Counted from the first letter of the stretch, positions 1-12,520 are shown. The stretch: DNA of 64,000 nt from Hermatobates lingyangjiaoensis (GCA_026182355.1 JAPFBL010000003.1:3001001-3065000); one strand, 5' to 3'. Translations and numbers: made by a program. The notes: generated by a model from the sequence alone, not told the origin.

Positions 1-1349
1 CCACAAAGCAAAACACTAGGTATTTGTGTTCGATATTTAAGTATGCTCAATAAGTATGTTTTAGAGTATAAGTCTTGAAGACAATCTTTAAAAGAACTAC
101 AGAGCAGACTAGCAGGTTCTTCTACGGCATCATGTAGGATATAAAACACTAGATCTAGTAAGAATATTCTTGATCAACCAATTTTACTGATGGACTTCTC
201 ACAAAACAGGTGAAACTAGTAAAATGAAGTACGAATCATTTTGGTTAATTATTCATAATGAATCTAATAACCTGTTTGTTTCCAGCAGGCTTATAATGTT
301 TAAAAACTCAATATAATCTGTTTTATAACCCAAACACTTATCCTTTAAGCATATGTTTGTTTTGGAATCATACTGAAAAGGTAACATCAACATGAAATAG
401 ATTTAGTGTTGAGCCACTGAAAGTGTTGAAAATTCAATTAGGAAGGGAACCGATACGATTAACAGATATTGATTGATTTGTATTCATGTACATTTGTCTA
501 TTTGTATTTAATGATCAACTCAAACTTCACATGTCTATGGTTTAAAAAATAAACTTTGTGACAATTATTACTTTCAAAAATCCTGCAAGAAAATATTTGT
601 AATTCTGTGTCTAAATCTAGGGTCTTTCTTTCTTTTCAAGTATGGTTTACTCCATAACTGGCAACAAATTCTGGAAAACACTAAATTACTGACAGTAAAT
701 CCTGATTTACATGTGGAATCCTAAATGTTGCCTTTTTTAAGTATACTCACGTAATAATCTTTCATGATTTCCTAACATGGTAATGGATAAGTACCACTGA
801 CTTCAGAATAACTGTCACACAACAATGAAATATGTACTGTATACCATAAAAGGTCTTTCTGACAGTATATCGAATAAAGAGTTCTACAGCAGTTCTGATT
901 TTTGCCATAATGTAGTTTATTGGCAAGGAATTTTTAAAGTGCTCTTGAAATAGTTGAGGTTCTGAAATAAGGTACATATAGTCCTTATGTGATGTGTGGA
1001 AGAGTTTTACATGACTCACATGCAAAATCTAAAGTCAGAACGAGCTATGAACTTGAGCTACAGTATAAGCGACAAACACGTTAACAACTAGACTACCCTG
1101 ACAAGCCAACTCCTTTTGAGTCTTATAATAGAAGGAAATAAAACAAATTGTATGAGATACATTAAATCTTTTGTATTGTGATAAGACGTGGTCAGGCCTA
1201 GAGAGGACAAGCGAGAGGGGATGGGAGCACAAGGGATGATTGGACACAGCCCAGAGGTTAGTCAACCCCTGATAGGAGGGAGGGGTAATTATCAGGTGCA
1301 TTGTGGGAGCGGCAACACGTGGGAAGAGAAGGTCCCCTGACCCTCCCCC
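1..1349. other. No gene recognised
   Basis: AT-rich sequence with no convincing coding frame. The open frames here are short and low-complexity, with no family motif that I recognise. The stretch lies on the 3' side of the minus-strand exon candidate at 1356-1408, so it could be intron. Confidence 0.5.
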
Positions 1350-1355
1350 ACTTAC

Positions 1356-1408
1356 CTCTCCCAAAGTACTGCTATTTTGCACCGAAGTCACAATAAAACC
1401 ACGTGACT
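1356..1408 (-). CDS. Candidate 53-bp internal exon of an unidentified gene
   Basis: On the minus strand a pyrimidine-rich acceptor (TTCTTTTGATTGTAG) directly precedes the segment, and a consensus donor (GAG|GTAAGT) follows it. Only one of the three frames is open: two leftover bases, then 17 codons reading SRGFIVTSVQNSSTLGE, leaving phase 0 at the donor. The other two frames hit stops. I do not recognise the protein. It is on the same strand as the exon candidates at 5.1 and 42.0 kb, but its entry phase does not join directly to the 5.1-kb exon, so missing exons or a separate gene would be needed. The evidence is splice signals and one open frame only; a chance match is possible. Confidence 0.4.
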
Positions 1409-3220
1409 CTACAATCAAAAGAATTCACAACAACACTAAAATGAAAAAAAAGAGATTTAGAAAAAAAAATGCTTTAGAAAATGGTACAAAAAAATAAGTT
1501 AAGTTGGGAGCGATTTTCAAAGAAAGTTCAAAATTCTTTAAAACATCTCCTAAAGAAATTAACTACAACATTTTGATCCAACCTCAACATAAAAATACTA
1601 ATACCAGATAAACAAACGAAATTATGTTTAAATAACGCTGACTCCATAATATTAACGTTACAGTAGAATACAGAAGTGTGTGTACAGTATTACAAGAGGA
1701 GAAACGAAACTGGATGGCAGCAGTTTTAATGATTGTTTTAGTTTGAATAGTCCACTTGATTCGAAAGCAATTAGTTCTGCTAACCCTTTCTCTCTTAAGG
1801 CTTTATTATTTCTTTCAATACTTCATTAAGTAATTTGACAAAGCACAACTTCATGGAGATTCTTTTTCATTCATTATTGTGGTGCAATCATTAATCCAAC
1901 TAACTTCAGTTTACGATTATGAGTCAGATGTGCTTTAGTAGAAGTCTGTTTGCCGCAGGTTATAAATAACGAAGTTTCCATCTCCAAGATCATTCAGAAA
2001 GAGGGAAAATCTTGTTTGGATGATAGTCTCGACCTAGTTAAGTACTTGATAGTCAGAAACTAGTTATAAATTCCTGCTCTGATAAATCCTTCACATGTTG
2101 AAAACTTAGTAATAATTTCAGTTTATTAATATAACCGTATCTTCCAAAGAGTTCATTCCTTTGAAAGAAGGCCTCAGTTAAAGCAAGCCTAACTAAATTT
2201 TAAATAAATATATGCAAATATTCACTTACAAACAACAATGAATATACATTTTGTAAAAAAAAAAACAATGTCAGAAACTAATATTATTTTAAAATATGGA
2301 AATCATAATATTACTGCAAATTTGGCACTAACTCGAAGAAATATGAGAAGAATGATTTATACATCATGATATCAATTATACTTAATGCTTAAATTAAACG
2401 ATATACTTAAATTAAATATCATTGATAATTTCTCCCAGATATAAATTTCTATCACGATATACGAATTAAGACTAAATTTAATACGTCTATAAATTTAATA
2501 TTTAAGGTTTTTGGAATAACCATAAGACCGGTTGAAATAGTATCCATTTTGACAAAAAGGGCCCTTGTCCCAAGTTATAACATTTCTAAAACATGCCAAT
2601 TAAATTAACCAAGAACAATTTGTTCATTAACTGTCATTTGAATTTTCCTATTATTGGACTTACACACTTATTAGATTTATGTATGTTCATTAATATAGAT
2701 GTATAAACCCAACATGGAACGTTTTTCGATAGATCCACACTAGAAGATAAATACCATCAAACATGGATTCAAAAGACTTAATTTGTAAATAGATAGAAGT
2801 CTTAAAAAAAAATTTCTATCACTACTATAATTTATACAAATAAAATAAATTTTCACATCCTTATGATCACATTTAATATAATGAGGATGCATGTGATCCT
2901 CCTCTTCTTCAAAAATCCTCAACCTCTGTTTAATCGAAAAATGTAGCATACATTATCATTGTGATAACTCTATAATTATATTACAACTTATATATGCATA
3001 TATTATACACATCTACAATTCTACTATTTATTAACCGGTAAAATATTATTTTAACCAATAATAATAAAGACAAAATAATGTAATGTCCCGTCCAAAGAAC
3101 ACATCGAAAAACACACGCAGGCTGATTTTTATAAATCTATAGAACTTTATACACACCTCGTATTTTCTATTTTTTACTTCATAAAATAATTCGTCAAAAG
3201 TTCTTCAATTAACATAATTT
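1409..3220. other. AT-rich DNA, nothing assigned
   Basis: Between the 1.4-kb exon candidate and the family A hairpin I see only AT-rich non-coding sequence with short shadow frames. No tandem repeat or terminal inverted repeat stood out. Confidence 0.4.
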
Positions 3221-3320
3221 AATTCAAACGTAGTGCAATCACTTCTTACATGGTATTTACTCATTGTAGGGTAAAAAGTTAATGAAATGGTCTCCACATA
3301 GAAAAATTTAATGGTATAAA

Positions 3321-3358
3321 CAACGCGTTTCGAACACGTAGTGTTCTTCCTCAGGCAT
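3321..3358 (-). ncRNA. Hammerhead-ribozyme-variant motif, family A (left arm)
   Basis: Reading the minus strand, this is identical in sequence to the plus-strand motif at 3624-3660: core CTGAGGA, one extra A, stem II GAACAC/GTGTTC with a TAC loop, GAA, palindromic stem III ACG/CGT, and T at position 17. It is diametrically opposed to the right-arm copy, so a read-through transcript of either strand would contain one sense motif and one complement. Confidence 0.6.
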
Positions 3359-3623
3359 TAACTAAAAAATACAATGACACCGGAGAGTTATCTATAGTAT
3401 ACAGTAAATATAGTACAACTTAAAAATAAAATAAAATAAGGAAGAGAATACGAACCTAAGGTGGGTGTCGGTGGTACAGCTGACTGGGAAGTTGTACCCA
3501 GTCAGTTGTACCACCGACACCCACCTTAGGTTCGTATTCTCTTCCTTATTTTATTTTTATATTGTACTATATTTACTGTATACTATAGATAACTCTCTGG
3601 TGTCATTGTATTTTTTAGTTAAT

Positions 3624-3660
3624 GCCTGAGGAAGAACACTACGTGTTCGAAACGCGTTGT
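3624..3660 (+). ncRNA. Hammerhead-ribozyme-variant motif, family A (right arm)
   Basis: Core CTGAGGA (3626-3632) departs from the canonical CUGAUGA only at the tolerant position 7. One extra A (3633) precedes stem II, which is six perfect pairs (3634-3639 with 3643-3648). GAA (3649-3651) follows. Stem III would be the self-complementary ACG/CGT (3652-3657) with no loop, and T3658 is the predicted position 17. Such loop-less stem III forms are known from Penelope-associated hammerhead variants that act as dimers. Stem I is short (GC with GT). Activity is inferred, not shown. Confidence 0.6.
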
Positions 3661-3720
3661 TTATTATACCATTAAATTTTTCTATGTGGAGACCATTTTA
3701 TTAACTTTTTACCCTACAAT

Positions 3721-4480
3721 AACACAATTTAATTAATTTAACGCCTCATAAATTTATTTATCTCGAATCTGATAAAAATCTGTAAGATCACCCAAATTAA
3801 AATGCAGTAGTAAGCAGATAATATTTTGTGAATACGTACCAGAAGGCTCCTTTTTGTTAAGGCAATTTTACCAATAATATGTAACCCATCCTTATATCAA
3901 GAGTTATTTTTGTGTACAATTTTGTATTTATCCGTATAAATGGAGCCTCCAGCGTTATGACCAGTGTTATATTTCCGATTCAATTCTAAGTTAAAATTGT
4001 TTACTTTTTTAGGCAAATTGCTAGTATCGAAAACTTTGACATTTTTGATTAGTTATAGACAATATCGGTTAGATAATAACTACAAATTTAAAACACTTTT
4101 CAAAAATTAGTACAGGAAAAAATTATGTCCAAAGCACATAATAGGCAAAAAAATGAGTTTTTTCAGGCGAGAATATCATTCAGAAAATGCAGATATCACA
4201 TACTTATATTGTGTATAATATGAATTTGATCCATAACAGTGTAATCTGTAGTGTTTTCAAACTTTTGATACACACTCACTTACCCATATACAGACATCCA
4301 AAAAAACTTTAAAATGGACTCAGGAAACTCGAACATGTAAACCTGACAAAATTACAAAGTCGATTTTTTTCATCATTTTACATACAGAGAAGTAAAATAA
4401 AAAAAGTAGTGAATACTAATGAATTTAAAATATTTCAAAAAAATACGTGAAACATGATAATGTTCCTTAGTGGTAACTTA
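3721..4480. other. AT-rich spacer
   Basis: AT-rich sequence between the family A hairpin and the pyrimidine tract. No open frame, inverted repeat or element terminus was recognised. Confidence 0.4.
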
Positions 4481-4489
4481 AAAATGAAC

Positions 4490-4719
4490 ACTCTCTTTCA
4501 CTCCCCTTAGTCTCACCTCTCTCTATGTTATCTACATTGTCTCTGCTATTTCATCTTTCCCTCTTAGTTTAATTTTTAATATCTCTCAACGACTTTCAAG
4601 CACGCTCTCTCTGACTATCTACCCCTTTATCATTTATCTCTTCCTTCGCCCTTTGTCTCTCTTTTCCTCTTATCTCCTATCTCATCACTTTCTCTCTTTC
4701 TTATATCTCCCTCTTCCTC

Positions 4720-4797
<78 letters not shown>

Positions 4798-4806
4798 TCT
4801 CCCCTC
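4490..4806. repeat. Pyrimidine tract with (TC)36 microsatellite
   Basis: The top strand is almost pure pyrimidine over about 300 bases, with an uninterrupted (TC)n run at 4723-4794. Degenerate CTCTTTCTC-type flanks suggest an old, expanding simple repeat. On the minus strand this purine tract lies just downstream of the 5.1-kb exon candidate, so it would be intronic if that exon is real. Confidence 0.95.
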
Positions 4807-4968
4807 CAAGTCGACGTATTATCTACATATGAGTTTATTCGTCCTCTTGACCATTTCCCTAATTAAATGTCCGAATTTTCACATATACAATTAAATATGT
4901 AATTAATATATTCAATTATAAAGAACGACAGATACATTTATTCAAATTTATATAATAAGATAACGTAC

Positions 4969-5207
4969 ATGCTGGTGAATTTCCCTGGTCCAAGAAGTAT
5001 CTCTAATTCCATTCCTCTTCTTGGGAAGGATCTCGAAGCGTCTGTCGGAGGACTCCTGCTGTTCGATGACTGGCTCTGATGATTGGCCTCCCACAAACTC
5101 GAACTGCCCCTCCCACAAGTCAAACTCCAGCTGTTCCAACAGCGAGTCAGGAGGTTCTTCGGACATGACGCACATCCTACCTCACTCCCGTCATCCCCTG
5201 CCCTAGT
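4969..5207 (-). CDS. Candidate coding exon, unidentified gene
   Basis: A GC-richer island whose minus strand ends in a donor-like CAGCAT|GTACGT (donor bases 4963-4968). Two frames are open. The more protein-like one starts at the ATG at 5175 and contains SEEPPDSLLEQLEFDLWEG followed by a basic patch (ILPKKRNG); an in-frame TGA just upstream means it would be a first coding exon with 5' UTR. The alternative uses an acceptor TTGCAG at 5208-5213, enters in phase 0 and gives a serine-rich reading. The 42.0-kb exon leaves phase 0, which would fit the second reading. I favour the acidic reading because of its charge pattern, but cannot identify a family. Confidence 0.4.
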
Positions 5208-5213
5208 CTGCAA

Positions 5214-8200
5214 GTCATCTAAGGGTCACCGGCCAGTTCAAACCAACCCCAATCTCACACTCACACAAGTCTCAGAGAACAACTTTTACATTCTTATTTC
5301 TATAGTTTCTACTTGTTTTACATTGTTTCTAGTTTTGAAATGTCGAAACTAAATCTAGTCGTTAACGAAAGATTGGAACATTTTTAACATCTCTATATTC
5401 AAATCCTACCATTTACATATAAACGATAAAATAACTATTATAATAAGACTTGATATTATAATATTTTATATTAGAATAAAACTGAATAATACTTTAACTT
5501 CTTTCTCAACAAACTAATAGATTAATTTAAACTTTCAATTACGCCATACACAGGCTTGCTTAAATATTGACAAAACAAAATAAGTAGCAACCTTTTTAAA
5601 AATAAACCATTAAAATGGCACAGACGTAACAACACAAAGTATACCCAGACAGCGTTAAATGTGAGGATCCCCGACAACAATAGATAAGAATGGACATTGA
5701 AACAACGGGAGAAAGAATATCGCACGTCTTTCATTGACAATAATGAAACCTCAATATATTTAAAACAGTGCTATAGAATAGTCATTAACGCACAGACTGA
5801 CCTCACAATAAACAAATTCTTAAACTTCTTAGAAGTTTAAAATATTTCGGCAACAACTCCAACAGAGGCTTAAGAGAAATGAAGACAATAAACAGAATAA
5901 ATTTAATTAAATAGTAAAGATATAAGTGACTGGAAAACCCGACCTCCTGCCTGACTACTCCCACGGCAGCAGGCAGTACAATGCGTTGGATTGCCCACAA
6001 CTGAAGCGGGCTTCCACATCTAAATGAGTGCACTTTCCACCACTAGGGAAGTGTGGAAGACGAAAGTCGATAAAAGAGGGACGATGAAATAAGTAAATAA
6101 GGTAGTATCCAATATATCTTTTTTTGTTATTATTTATCTCACTGTATGGCTAGCTATTTAATAAAAAAAAGTTTGACTATATCTAGCCTGTTTTCAGAGG
6201 TCGCCTAGTCAAAATTGTTGAAGTAAGTAGCATTGTTAATTACGGTAACTTCTTCAAAAACCACATGGATCATAACATGAAACCTCTTTTTCTTTATTTC
6301 TTCTTACAACAGCTGATTTAAGTACTACCTTTCAAAAGTACGTTTTTTTAAAAAAAACATACAGAACTATTATTAGTTTTTAGTTTTAAGAGGTACGATA
6401 ATATCATATGATGCTGAATTAATATTCAGCATTGAATATTAATTCAGTGGCATTAACTGCTTCACTTTTTCAAAACAAGTGCATTAGTCAAACAACAAGA
6501 GTCTGGAAACAACAACTGTGAAACTGAACGGCTACCATAAATTATAGAAAGCAATTTCATACTAAGAATTCTAATGTTTTATTTCATTATGATAACAACA
6601 GAAACAATTAAATTAAATTAAATTATGATAAAAAATTAAAATTTCGAAATATTTCAATAAGAAAGTTAGTTGCGTTCTGTGTTACATAACATCAGTAATT
6701 TTTTTAAAGACATTTTAGAAAGTTGAAGAGGAATTCAGATATGCAATCAGGTTGAAAGTTAAAAAAAAACACAATTGCATATAGAGGAAAACACAAATTT
6801 ACATTATTTCCTCCCATCAAGAAAAAAATGTTTAAGGATTTCTTTATTTTATTACATGGTGAACTTTGTAAATGTCAGTTGGTTGTTATTCTTGAGGTTG
6901 CATGTTACTTCGTAGGGAGTAATTAAATACAGCTTCTTTTGCGATTAAGCAGGTATTAAAGAAGTAAGAATTTGACCGTGCTCGTGCAGTGGGTTACAAA
7001 CACTGGACACATAAAACGACCCTAACCAGTACGTTAGGCTATTAATGTAATGGTTATTTCAAAACCAATTATACGAAATTATATGTAACGAAAAAAACAA
7101 AGAGGTTTAAAATAACATTATTTTAATTTAATTAACATTGATTAAAAGTGAGGAAAAAAATTATTTTAAAGATAAAATTGAAATTGACCTATAATGGTTT
7201 TTTTGTTCTCACTCATATCTAAAATGAGTGTAAATTACTAAATGGGGCCTCTAATAATACTTCCAGCCTAATAATACAATATGCTAAAAAATGTACCATT
7301 GTGAAGGTAATACAATATTATTATATTAATTAATAGGGAAGGATAAACAATGATTGTATTACTGCTGATCACTAATTAGTAGTCACCATAAATCTAAAGT
7401 TTTGTAATGTTTGACATAGGAGAATCTTATTACTCTTGCCTCTTAGAAGTAAAAAGAAGTACGTGAAAATGTAAGACTGCCAAGGCAGAATCAAACCGAA
7501 TTTATGTATCCTAAGGGAAATTAATACATCTTGCCTATTCTAATATTCCAAATTGAATGTACGTTCTGAATTTACATTGTTTCATATTTAAGATAGAAAG
7601 AATAAAAATTGTACTAACACTCTTCCACTGAGAAAACGTAAAGCCATCAGTGTCCAAACTGGTTTCTTTAACCATCTGTACTGAAAATGAAATTGAGCGC
7701 AGTGGAGTTTGGAATTGGTTGCGTGGACTTCGCAACTTATGTCTTAAGTATCTCTCTTTGTGGAGCCTTACCTAATATAAGGGAAGGCAAAAGTTTTCAT
7801 GAAACAAACTCAAGAGCATAGACGTCCAAGGCAATATATCAAAACGTGAATTATTAATCATTATACCTTGTCCTTTGTCATTCTCTTTAATTTCCACACT
7901 ATAATTCATCCTAACTCGGATAATGCAACTAAAAACATTTTTTGGTAACAACAGTTTAGAATTTGGACCACTATTTATCCATTTAAATAGAAATCAAGGG
8001 AACTCATATTTTTATCCGACAATGAATATCTCACAAATGTAAATAAATGAATAAATAATACATGAACAAAAAAAGATGATAAAAGTAAAATGGTAGTACG
8101 AGAGGTGGCAGGCTGCGGGGGAGGTCTTGGGAGGGACTACCGTACAGAATTCAATTGGGGTCAGTTGAGCAATGACCTCAGGGTCGAGTGTTCCCTGCTC

Positions 8201-10554
8201 CTAAACTGAGGCATTGTTCTAAGAAAACCCTGCACAATCTTCTCTTCAAATGTTTCATTCCTACTACTCGTGTCCTCGGTGATCCAGATCACGTCTACAT
8301 TAACAGCATACTTGCGGATTTAGTGTTCTGTTAGTGGTGTCTGCCAGCAATTCACAACGTAGAACACTCGTCCTAATCAGTCTAAGATTGACGTGACCCC
8401 AAACTAGTCGAAGAATTCAGACATACAAGGTGTGTTTGTTGTATAAAGCAGCCTTCTAGTTGAGTCTACTCCTCTGTTTAATGCAACCTCCTGAAAACGG
8501 ACGGACAGATAACAGATACTTTACCTATACAGAGACATTTGAAATTAGCCAGCTTACTTAATACTTTATCCTACCAACCATTTGGGCATCAATTGTAGTA
8601 CATTATAAGAAAAGCTCACTGGATTAAGTTGTTAGGTGCTCTGTCGTCTGACGCCTAGTTTTGCCGAAAGTCAATTTGAAACTGACACTAAACCACTTAA
8701 TGGATACCCCAGTATAGATCTGATCTGCAACACTGACGAAAATGCACCACTTCCTCTGTTGTACGAACAACCCGTTCTCCCCAGCAATACATTACCGATA
8801 GTAGAGTGGAGGTCGTTGACCAAGCGAAATGCCACCCACTTCCCTCTATTTGGCAGCTTCTTAAAGTCTATTTGCTCTATTTGCTTAAAGTCGCTGGAAA
8901 TTTATTTTTATATTTAAATTTCTAAACACATTTATTTTAATAGACCTTCTGTTTGCCAGTATTAATTCAGTCTGCTTTTTGAAAATTTTATAATTTTCCG
9001 TCAAACTTAGACGTTAGCTACGAAAGTTCCTTGACATCTAGAAAACTAACAGCTTCTTGAATTATTTTGTTTCTATTTCAGGCGGTTAAAATATGTATAA
9101 ATGTATATTATATGCATAACAAAGACTTCAAGTCAAAAACACAGTGAGAAGGACAAACTCTTATAATTCTCTATGAATCTGGCAACTTCAGTTGAAATGC
9201 TCAGTCCAACGGCAGTCTTCAGGAGAACTGAAGAATACAGATGGGAGAAGAAACAAAGGGGTAACAGACCATTACAGAGTCCGTAACATACAGTATACTC
9301 CTGTCTGTTACAGGAGTAGACACACACTCCTGTGGGTGTCAAATATTGACTATATTTCAATTACTATATTCCAACATATTTTACCTTTAAATGTCTAGAA
9401 TATGGAAGTGAGGAGTTAAGCTTTGAACACAACTATTCAGTTTGGAATACAATGAACAGAACACACTGAACCTTACCACAAAGTGAGAATCAGAGTCCGG
9501 CCAACTTAAAATCATGATATAATGGGCAGAAGTAGAAATGATGACGAATAAAGACTGACGTTGTTAAGAAATAGTATCGAGTCTTCTTTATTTAATTGTA
9601 ATAGATCAAATACTATAAAGAATACTAATTGTTTAAGTCAGACTTAGTGATGTCAAAAGCAATAGCTTTGTCTACCAGGGTTAACACAAATCTTTTGAGG
9701 TCGGTGTGAGTTATTTATACACATTCCATGTGAAATATTCAAGTCACTGGAAACATTGTTAAGAACCGTTTAAACATAATTAAAGAAAATATTATCATAA
9801 AAGTTTCTCCTTTTCTCAAAAGTTAAGATTCAGAAGATAAATAAAATAATCGTTTGCCGTTTAATGTTGCCCTTATTTCTGCGACTATGTCCAGGACGAT
9901 ATTTCAGTGAAATGCCGAAGAGTGTAGCACACCTAGCGTTCATCCAGGAAACAAATGGTTAACTGCATTGCGGTATCACTAACAACTACTCGGTACTGCG
10001 TCAGTCCTGGGGCCAGGCTTCCTCCCATCTGTCCTCTTTCGTCTATCATGTTTCCTTGTTTCTTTTTTACTCTGAAGAAGAAATACTGTTCAAAAGCTTT
10101 GTTATATATTTTTTGCATGGTTTCGGTTTGTTTTTTTTTCTCCATATTTATATAATCTACTGTATGGAACTTTAAAATTGAATTAAGGATCACTGGACCT
10201 ATAGCGGGCACTAGCAATTTTAGCCCTTTGTTAGAATAGTACCACGTATTTCTTAGCGGACTTCGATTGGTCCTAGGCCACTAACTCAATCCTTGACGTC
10301 ATAAGGCATTACGTTAACAAAATTCTGTTATGATTTTGTCTTTCTTTAAAGTAAGTTAATCATAACAACCTCACACTCTCAATGGCTTCTAAAAGATTGG
10401 CATAATCAATTTCCTCATTACAGTTCGTCATCAGGAAAAGACGGAATGGCAGAGATGTCCTCCAGTCATGTTTTCTGTTATTTTTAGTTTATATACATGG
10501 AGTCATATAAATATATTATTCCTTTTATGCGAGTCCTGTCTTGTCTTTCAAGTG
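5214..10554. other. Long stretch with no recognised gene
   Basis: Mostly AT-rich. It contains one small perfect palindrome (6414-6447), a GC-richer patch at about 8095-8450 and an open frame at 8636-8917 on the plus strand (93 codons, no recognised domain). On the minus strand at about 9930-10075 there is a good acceptor (TTTCTTCTTCAG) followed by an open frame (VKKKQGNMIDERGQMGGSLA...) ending in a stop, which might be a terminal exon but has no family match that I know. None of these is strong enough to call a gene. Confidence 0.35.
6414..6447. repeat. Perfect 15-bp inverted repeat, 4-nt spacer
   Basis: CTGAATTAATATTCA (6414-6428) is followed after four bases by its exact reverse complement (6433-6447). 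No neighbouring element explains it. It could be a bare hairpin or the remains of a tiny foldback element. Confidence 0.8.
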
Positions 10555-10560
10555 GGATCC

Positions 10561-10653
10561 AACTGAGTTAGGCTTTTGACTCTGACGAAGACCGCTTATT
10601 ACGGTTGAAAGGTCTTAGTCCTTTTTTTCCCCCTGTTTCATATTATGGTTTAA

Positions 10654-10655
<2 letters not shown>
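10561..10655 (+). mobile_element. Family B single-arm copy with hammerhead-like motif
   Basis: A solitary plus-strand family B terminus that runs into (CA)n and then (TA)n at its 3' end. The motif at 10577-10620 has stem I GACT/AGTC, core CTGACGA, an extra A, a stem II closed by ACCG/CGGT, and GAA. Stem III is slightly damaged (AGG/TCT). It differs by several substitutions from the other copies, so it is an older insertion. Confidence 0.6.
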
Positions 10656-10693
<38 letters not shown>

Positions 10694-10718
10694 TATAATA
10701 TATATATATATATATATA
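10655..10718. repeat. (CA)n followed by (TA)n microsatellite
   Basis: About 19 CA units (10655-10692) pass directly into a TA run (to about 10718), at the 3' terminus of a family B copy. Confidence 0.95.
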
Positions 10719-11566
10719 GCAATCATTTAAATGAAGCAGTTTGTAAACTAATAAGTCAAATAATAGAGATAAACACTGACTAAACACCCTTTTATATTTC
10801 GGTATCCATTATCATCAGGAGGATTATTCTGCTAGAGAGGGAAACTTTTCTGCTTGCTAGTCAATATCTGCCCATTCAAAAACGAGTTGAATTTATGCCT
10901 ATTCAAAAGGACTGAGTTGAACAGTAAATGAGGGAAATGCCTCAAATAGAACTGAAATGCCTCAGATATCTGAAGAGAGAAAGCGAGAGGGGGGACAAGT
11001 CACAGTAGGCGTGCCGAATGGCAATTTACAAGCAGGCTGCAAGATGTGGTCCTCACTGGTAGCACCATCCATGGCGCAACCATTACCTTTCTCAACTGAA
11101 ATATAAAAACTGGCTTGATAGACTGAAACAATGCATCAACATGGGTTACCAAACAAAAACAAACACCGTCTCGTATTGAAATGACCCATCATCCTCAGGA
11201 CTGAAGCCTCACCAACCATCAGTTACTAGAATTTACTCCTGCTAAGTGACCACAAAATGTCTCCATACAAAAGAAGATTAATTTCAAGCTTATATTTGTA
11301 AATGACTCGTGGATATAAAACTCGGATAAATATAAATTTATTAGCATGAGCCGTGCCATATTAAATCACAGATCACATCCCCGCGTTGTTCTATTTTATA
11401 AACTATCAAAAAATACCTAAAATAATTAAGTAGAAACTAACCTCACATTCAGATATAATCTCAATCTTAATATTGAAGTTGTAGTTGAATTAAAAGATAG
11501 TAATATCAACGAAAAACAAAAACATCTCTATTCCTCTTCACCCGTAAAAGAAACGCTAAATTCAAT

Positions 11567-12055
11567 ATTATATATATATATTGATTAAAAAGATTTCACA
11601 TAAACACGTGAAATAACAATCAATCAATCATCAAACCACAATATGAAATGGGAAAACAAGACCAAGATCTTTTAACCATAACAAGCGGTCTTCGTCAGAG
11701 TCAAAAACCCAACTGAAACACTAGATGCAGAAAACATCTGGTGAGAAAACACTTTCGTTACGAGGGGAATAGCCTCTTCTAAGAGGGTTGACAGCTATCG
11801 GATAGTTTTTTACTCTTTCTTACTGTACTCCTTTGTTTCCCCAAACATCCCTTTCTGTACATTCGTCCTTTCCTACGCTTTCACCCTTTTAAAATACCAC
11901 TCTTCCCTCCCACTCTTCTCAACCCCTCACTAGATGATTTCTGCATCTGTGTTTCAGTTGGGTTTTTGACTCTGACGAAGACCGCTTGTTACAGTTGAAA
12001 GATGATATTAGTCTTGTTTTCCCATTTCATATTGTGGTTTGATCATTGATATATA
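11567..12055. mobile_element. Family B inverted-repeat element, diverged copy
   Basis: The left arm (about 11581-11735, minus orientation) and the right arm (about 11932-12050, plus orientation) are family B termini, separated by about 200 bases of pyrimidine-rich unique sequence. Hammerhead-like motifs lie at 11661-11703 (minus) and about 11967-12016 (plus). The plus copy has a small insertion in the stem III region (GATGATATTAG where other copies have GATCTTAG) and a stem II substitution, so it is probably inactive. The element lies about 100 bases upstream of the PLE reverse-transcriptase remnant, on the same strand as its right arm. Confidence 0.65.
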
Positions 12056-12149
12056 TTGATTAGTAGATATACATGAAAGAACAGAGAACATCAGGGGAAT
12101 AATGAAGTTAACTAAAAATACATTTCATTTAAATTACTTGTAAGGTTTT

Positions 12150-12520
12150 AAATCTTTTACATAGGACTAAAGAAGGATTAGAACTTCTCATCCAACATCA
12201 TCTGTGCTATCAGAAATGTTTTTACAGAATTCAGAAAATAACTATATAGAAAAAGACTGGAATGTTTTCGTTTACTACCAATATGTAGATGATGCATTTT
12301 AATCATAAACAATCATATAAAAAAATTAAATGAGATAAAAATCATTTAAATTCAAAGCAGTAAAAAATAAAGTACACAGACAAGAAAAGGAAATGTAACG
12401 AAATTAATTAGTTAGATATATACAGGAAAACAAGAAAATACATTATCTCATAATAGAAAATCTTCCAATTAACAGAGAAACAACACCTTCAATCAACAAC
12501 CTTGGTAAAATATTTACTCT
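12150..12520 (+). pseudogene. Penelope-like element reverse-transcriptase remnant
   Basis: With one frameshift, the sequence reads KEGL, then SHPTSSVLSEMFLQ, then YYQYVDDAF, and further on LDIYRKT. This is the order seen in Penelope-like reverse transcriptases: GLPMGSP-L(S/A)E-IFL, then the catalytic YVDD of motif C, then FLDxxIYRKPT. YVDD is intact; stop codons and frameshifts are scattered through the rest. A retron- or DIRS-type RT is a less likely alternative. Downstream to about 13.5 kb, lysine- and asparagine-rich broken frames may be further remnants, interrupted at about 12540-12650 by a GC-richer unrelated patch. Non-functional. Confidence 0.6.

Larger units (their letters stand above)
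3221..3720. mobile_element. Family A inverted-repeat element with two hammerhead-like motifs
   Basis: A long, nearly perfect hairpin. Arms of about 225 bp (3263-3488 and 3497-3720) are separated by 8 bases. Comparison with the copies at 42.9 and 53.4 kb extends the left terminus to about 3221 (AACGTAGTGCAATC). Each arm carries the same hammerhead-like RNA motif, minus strand at 3321-3358 and plus strand at 3624-3660. No coding capacity was seen. The arms look like two copies of one element terminus joined head to head, which fits a non-autonomous Penelope-like retroelement derivative better than a DNA-transposon foldback, because single-arm copies occur elsewhere in the window. Confidence 0.75.

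Noticed and set aside
4938..5213. CRISPR, tRNA, rRNA or operon-type features anywhere in the window
   Set aside because: Looked for and not seen; the sequence has eukaryotic repeat and splice-site character throughout.
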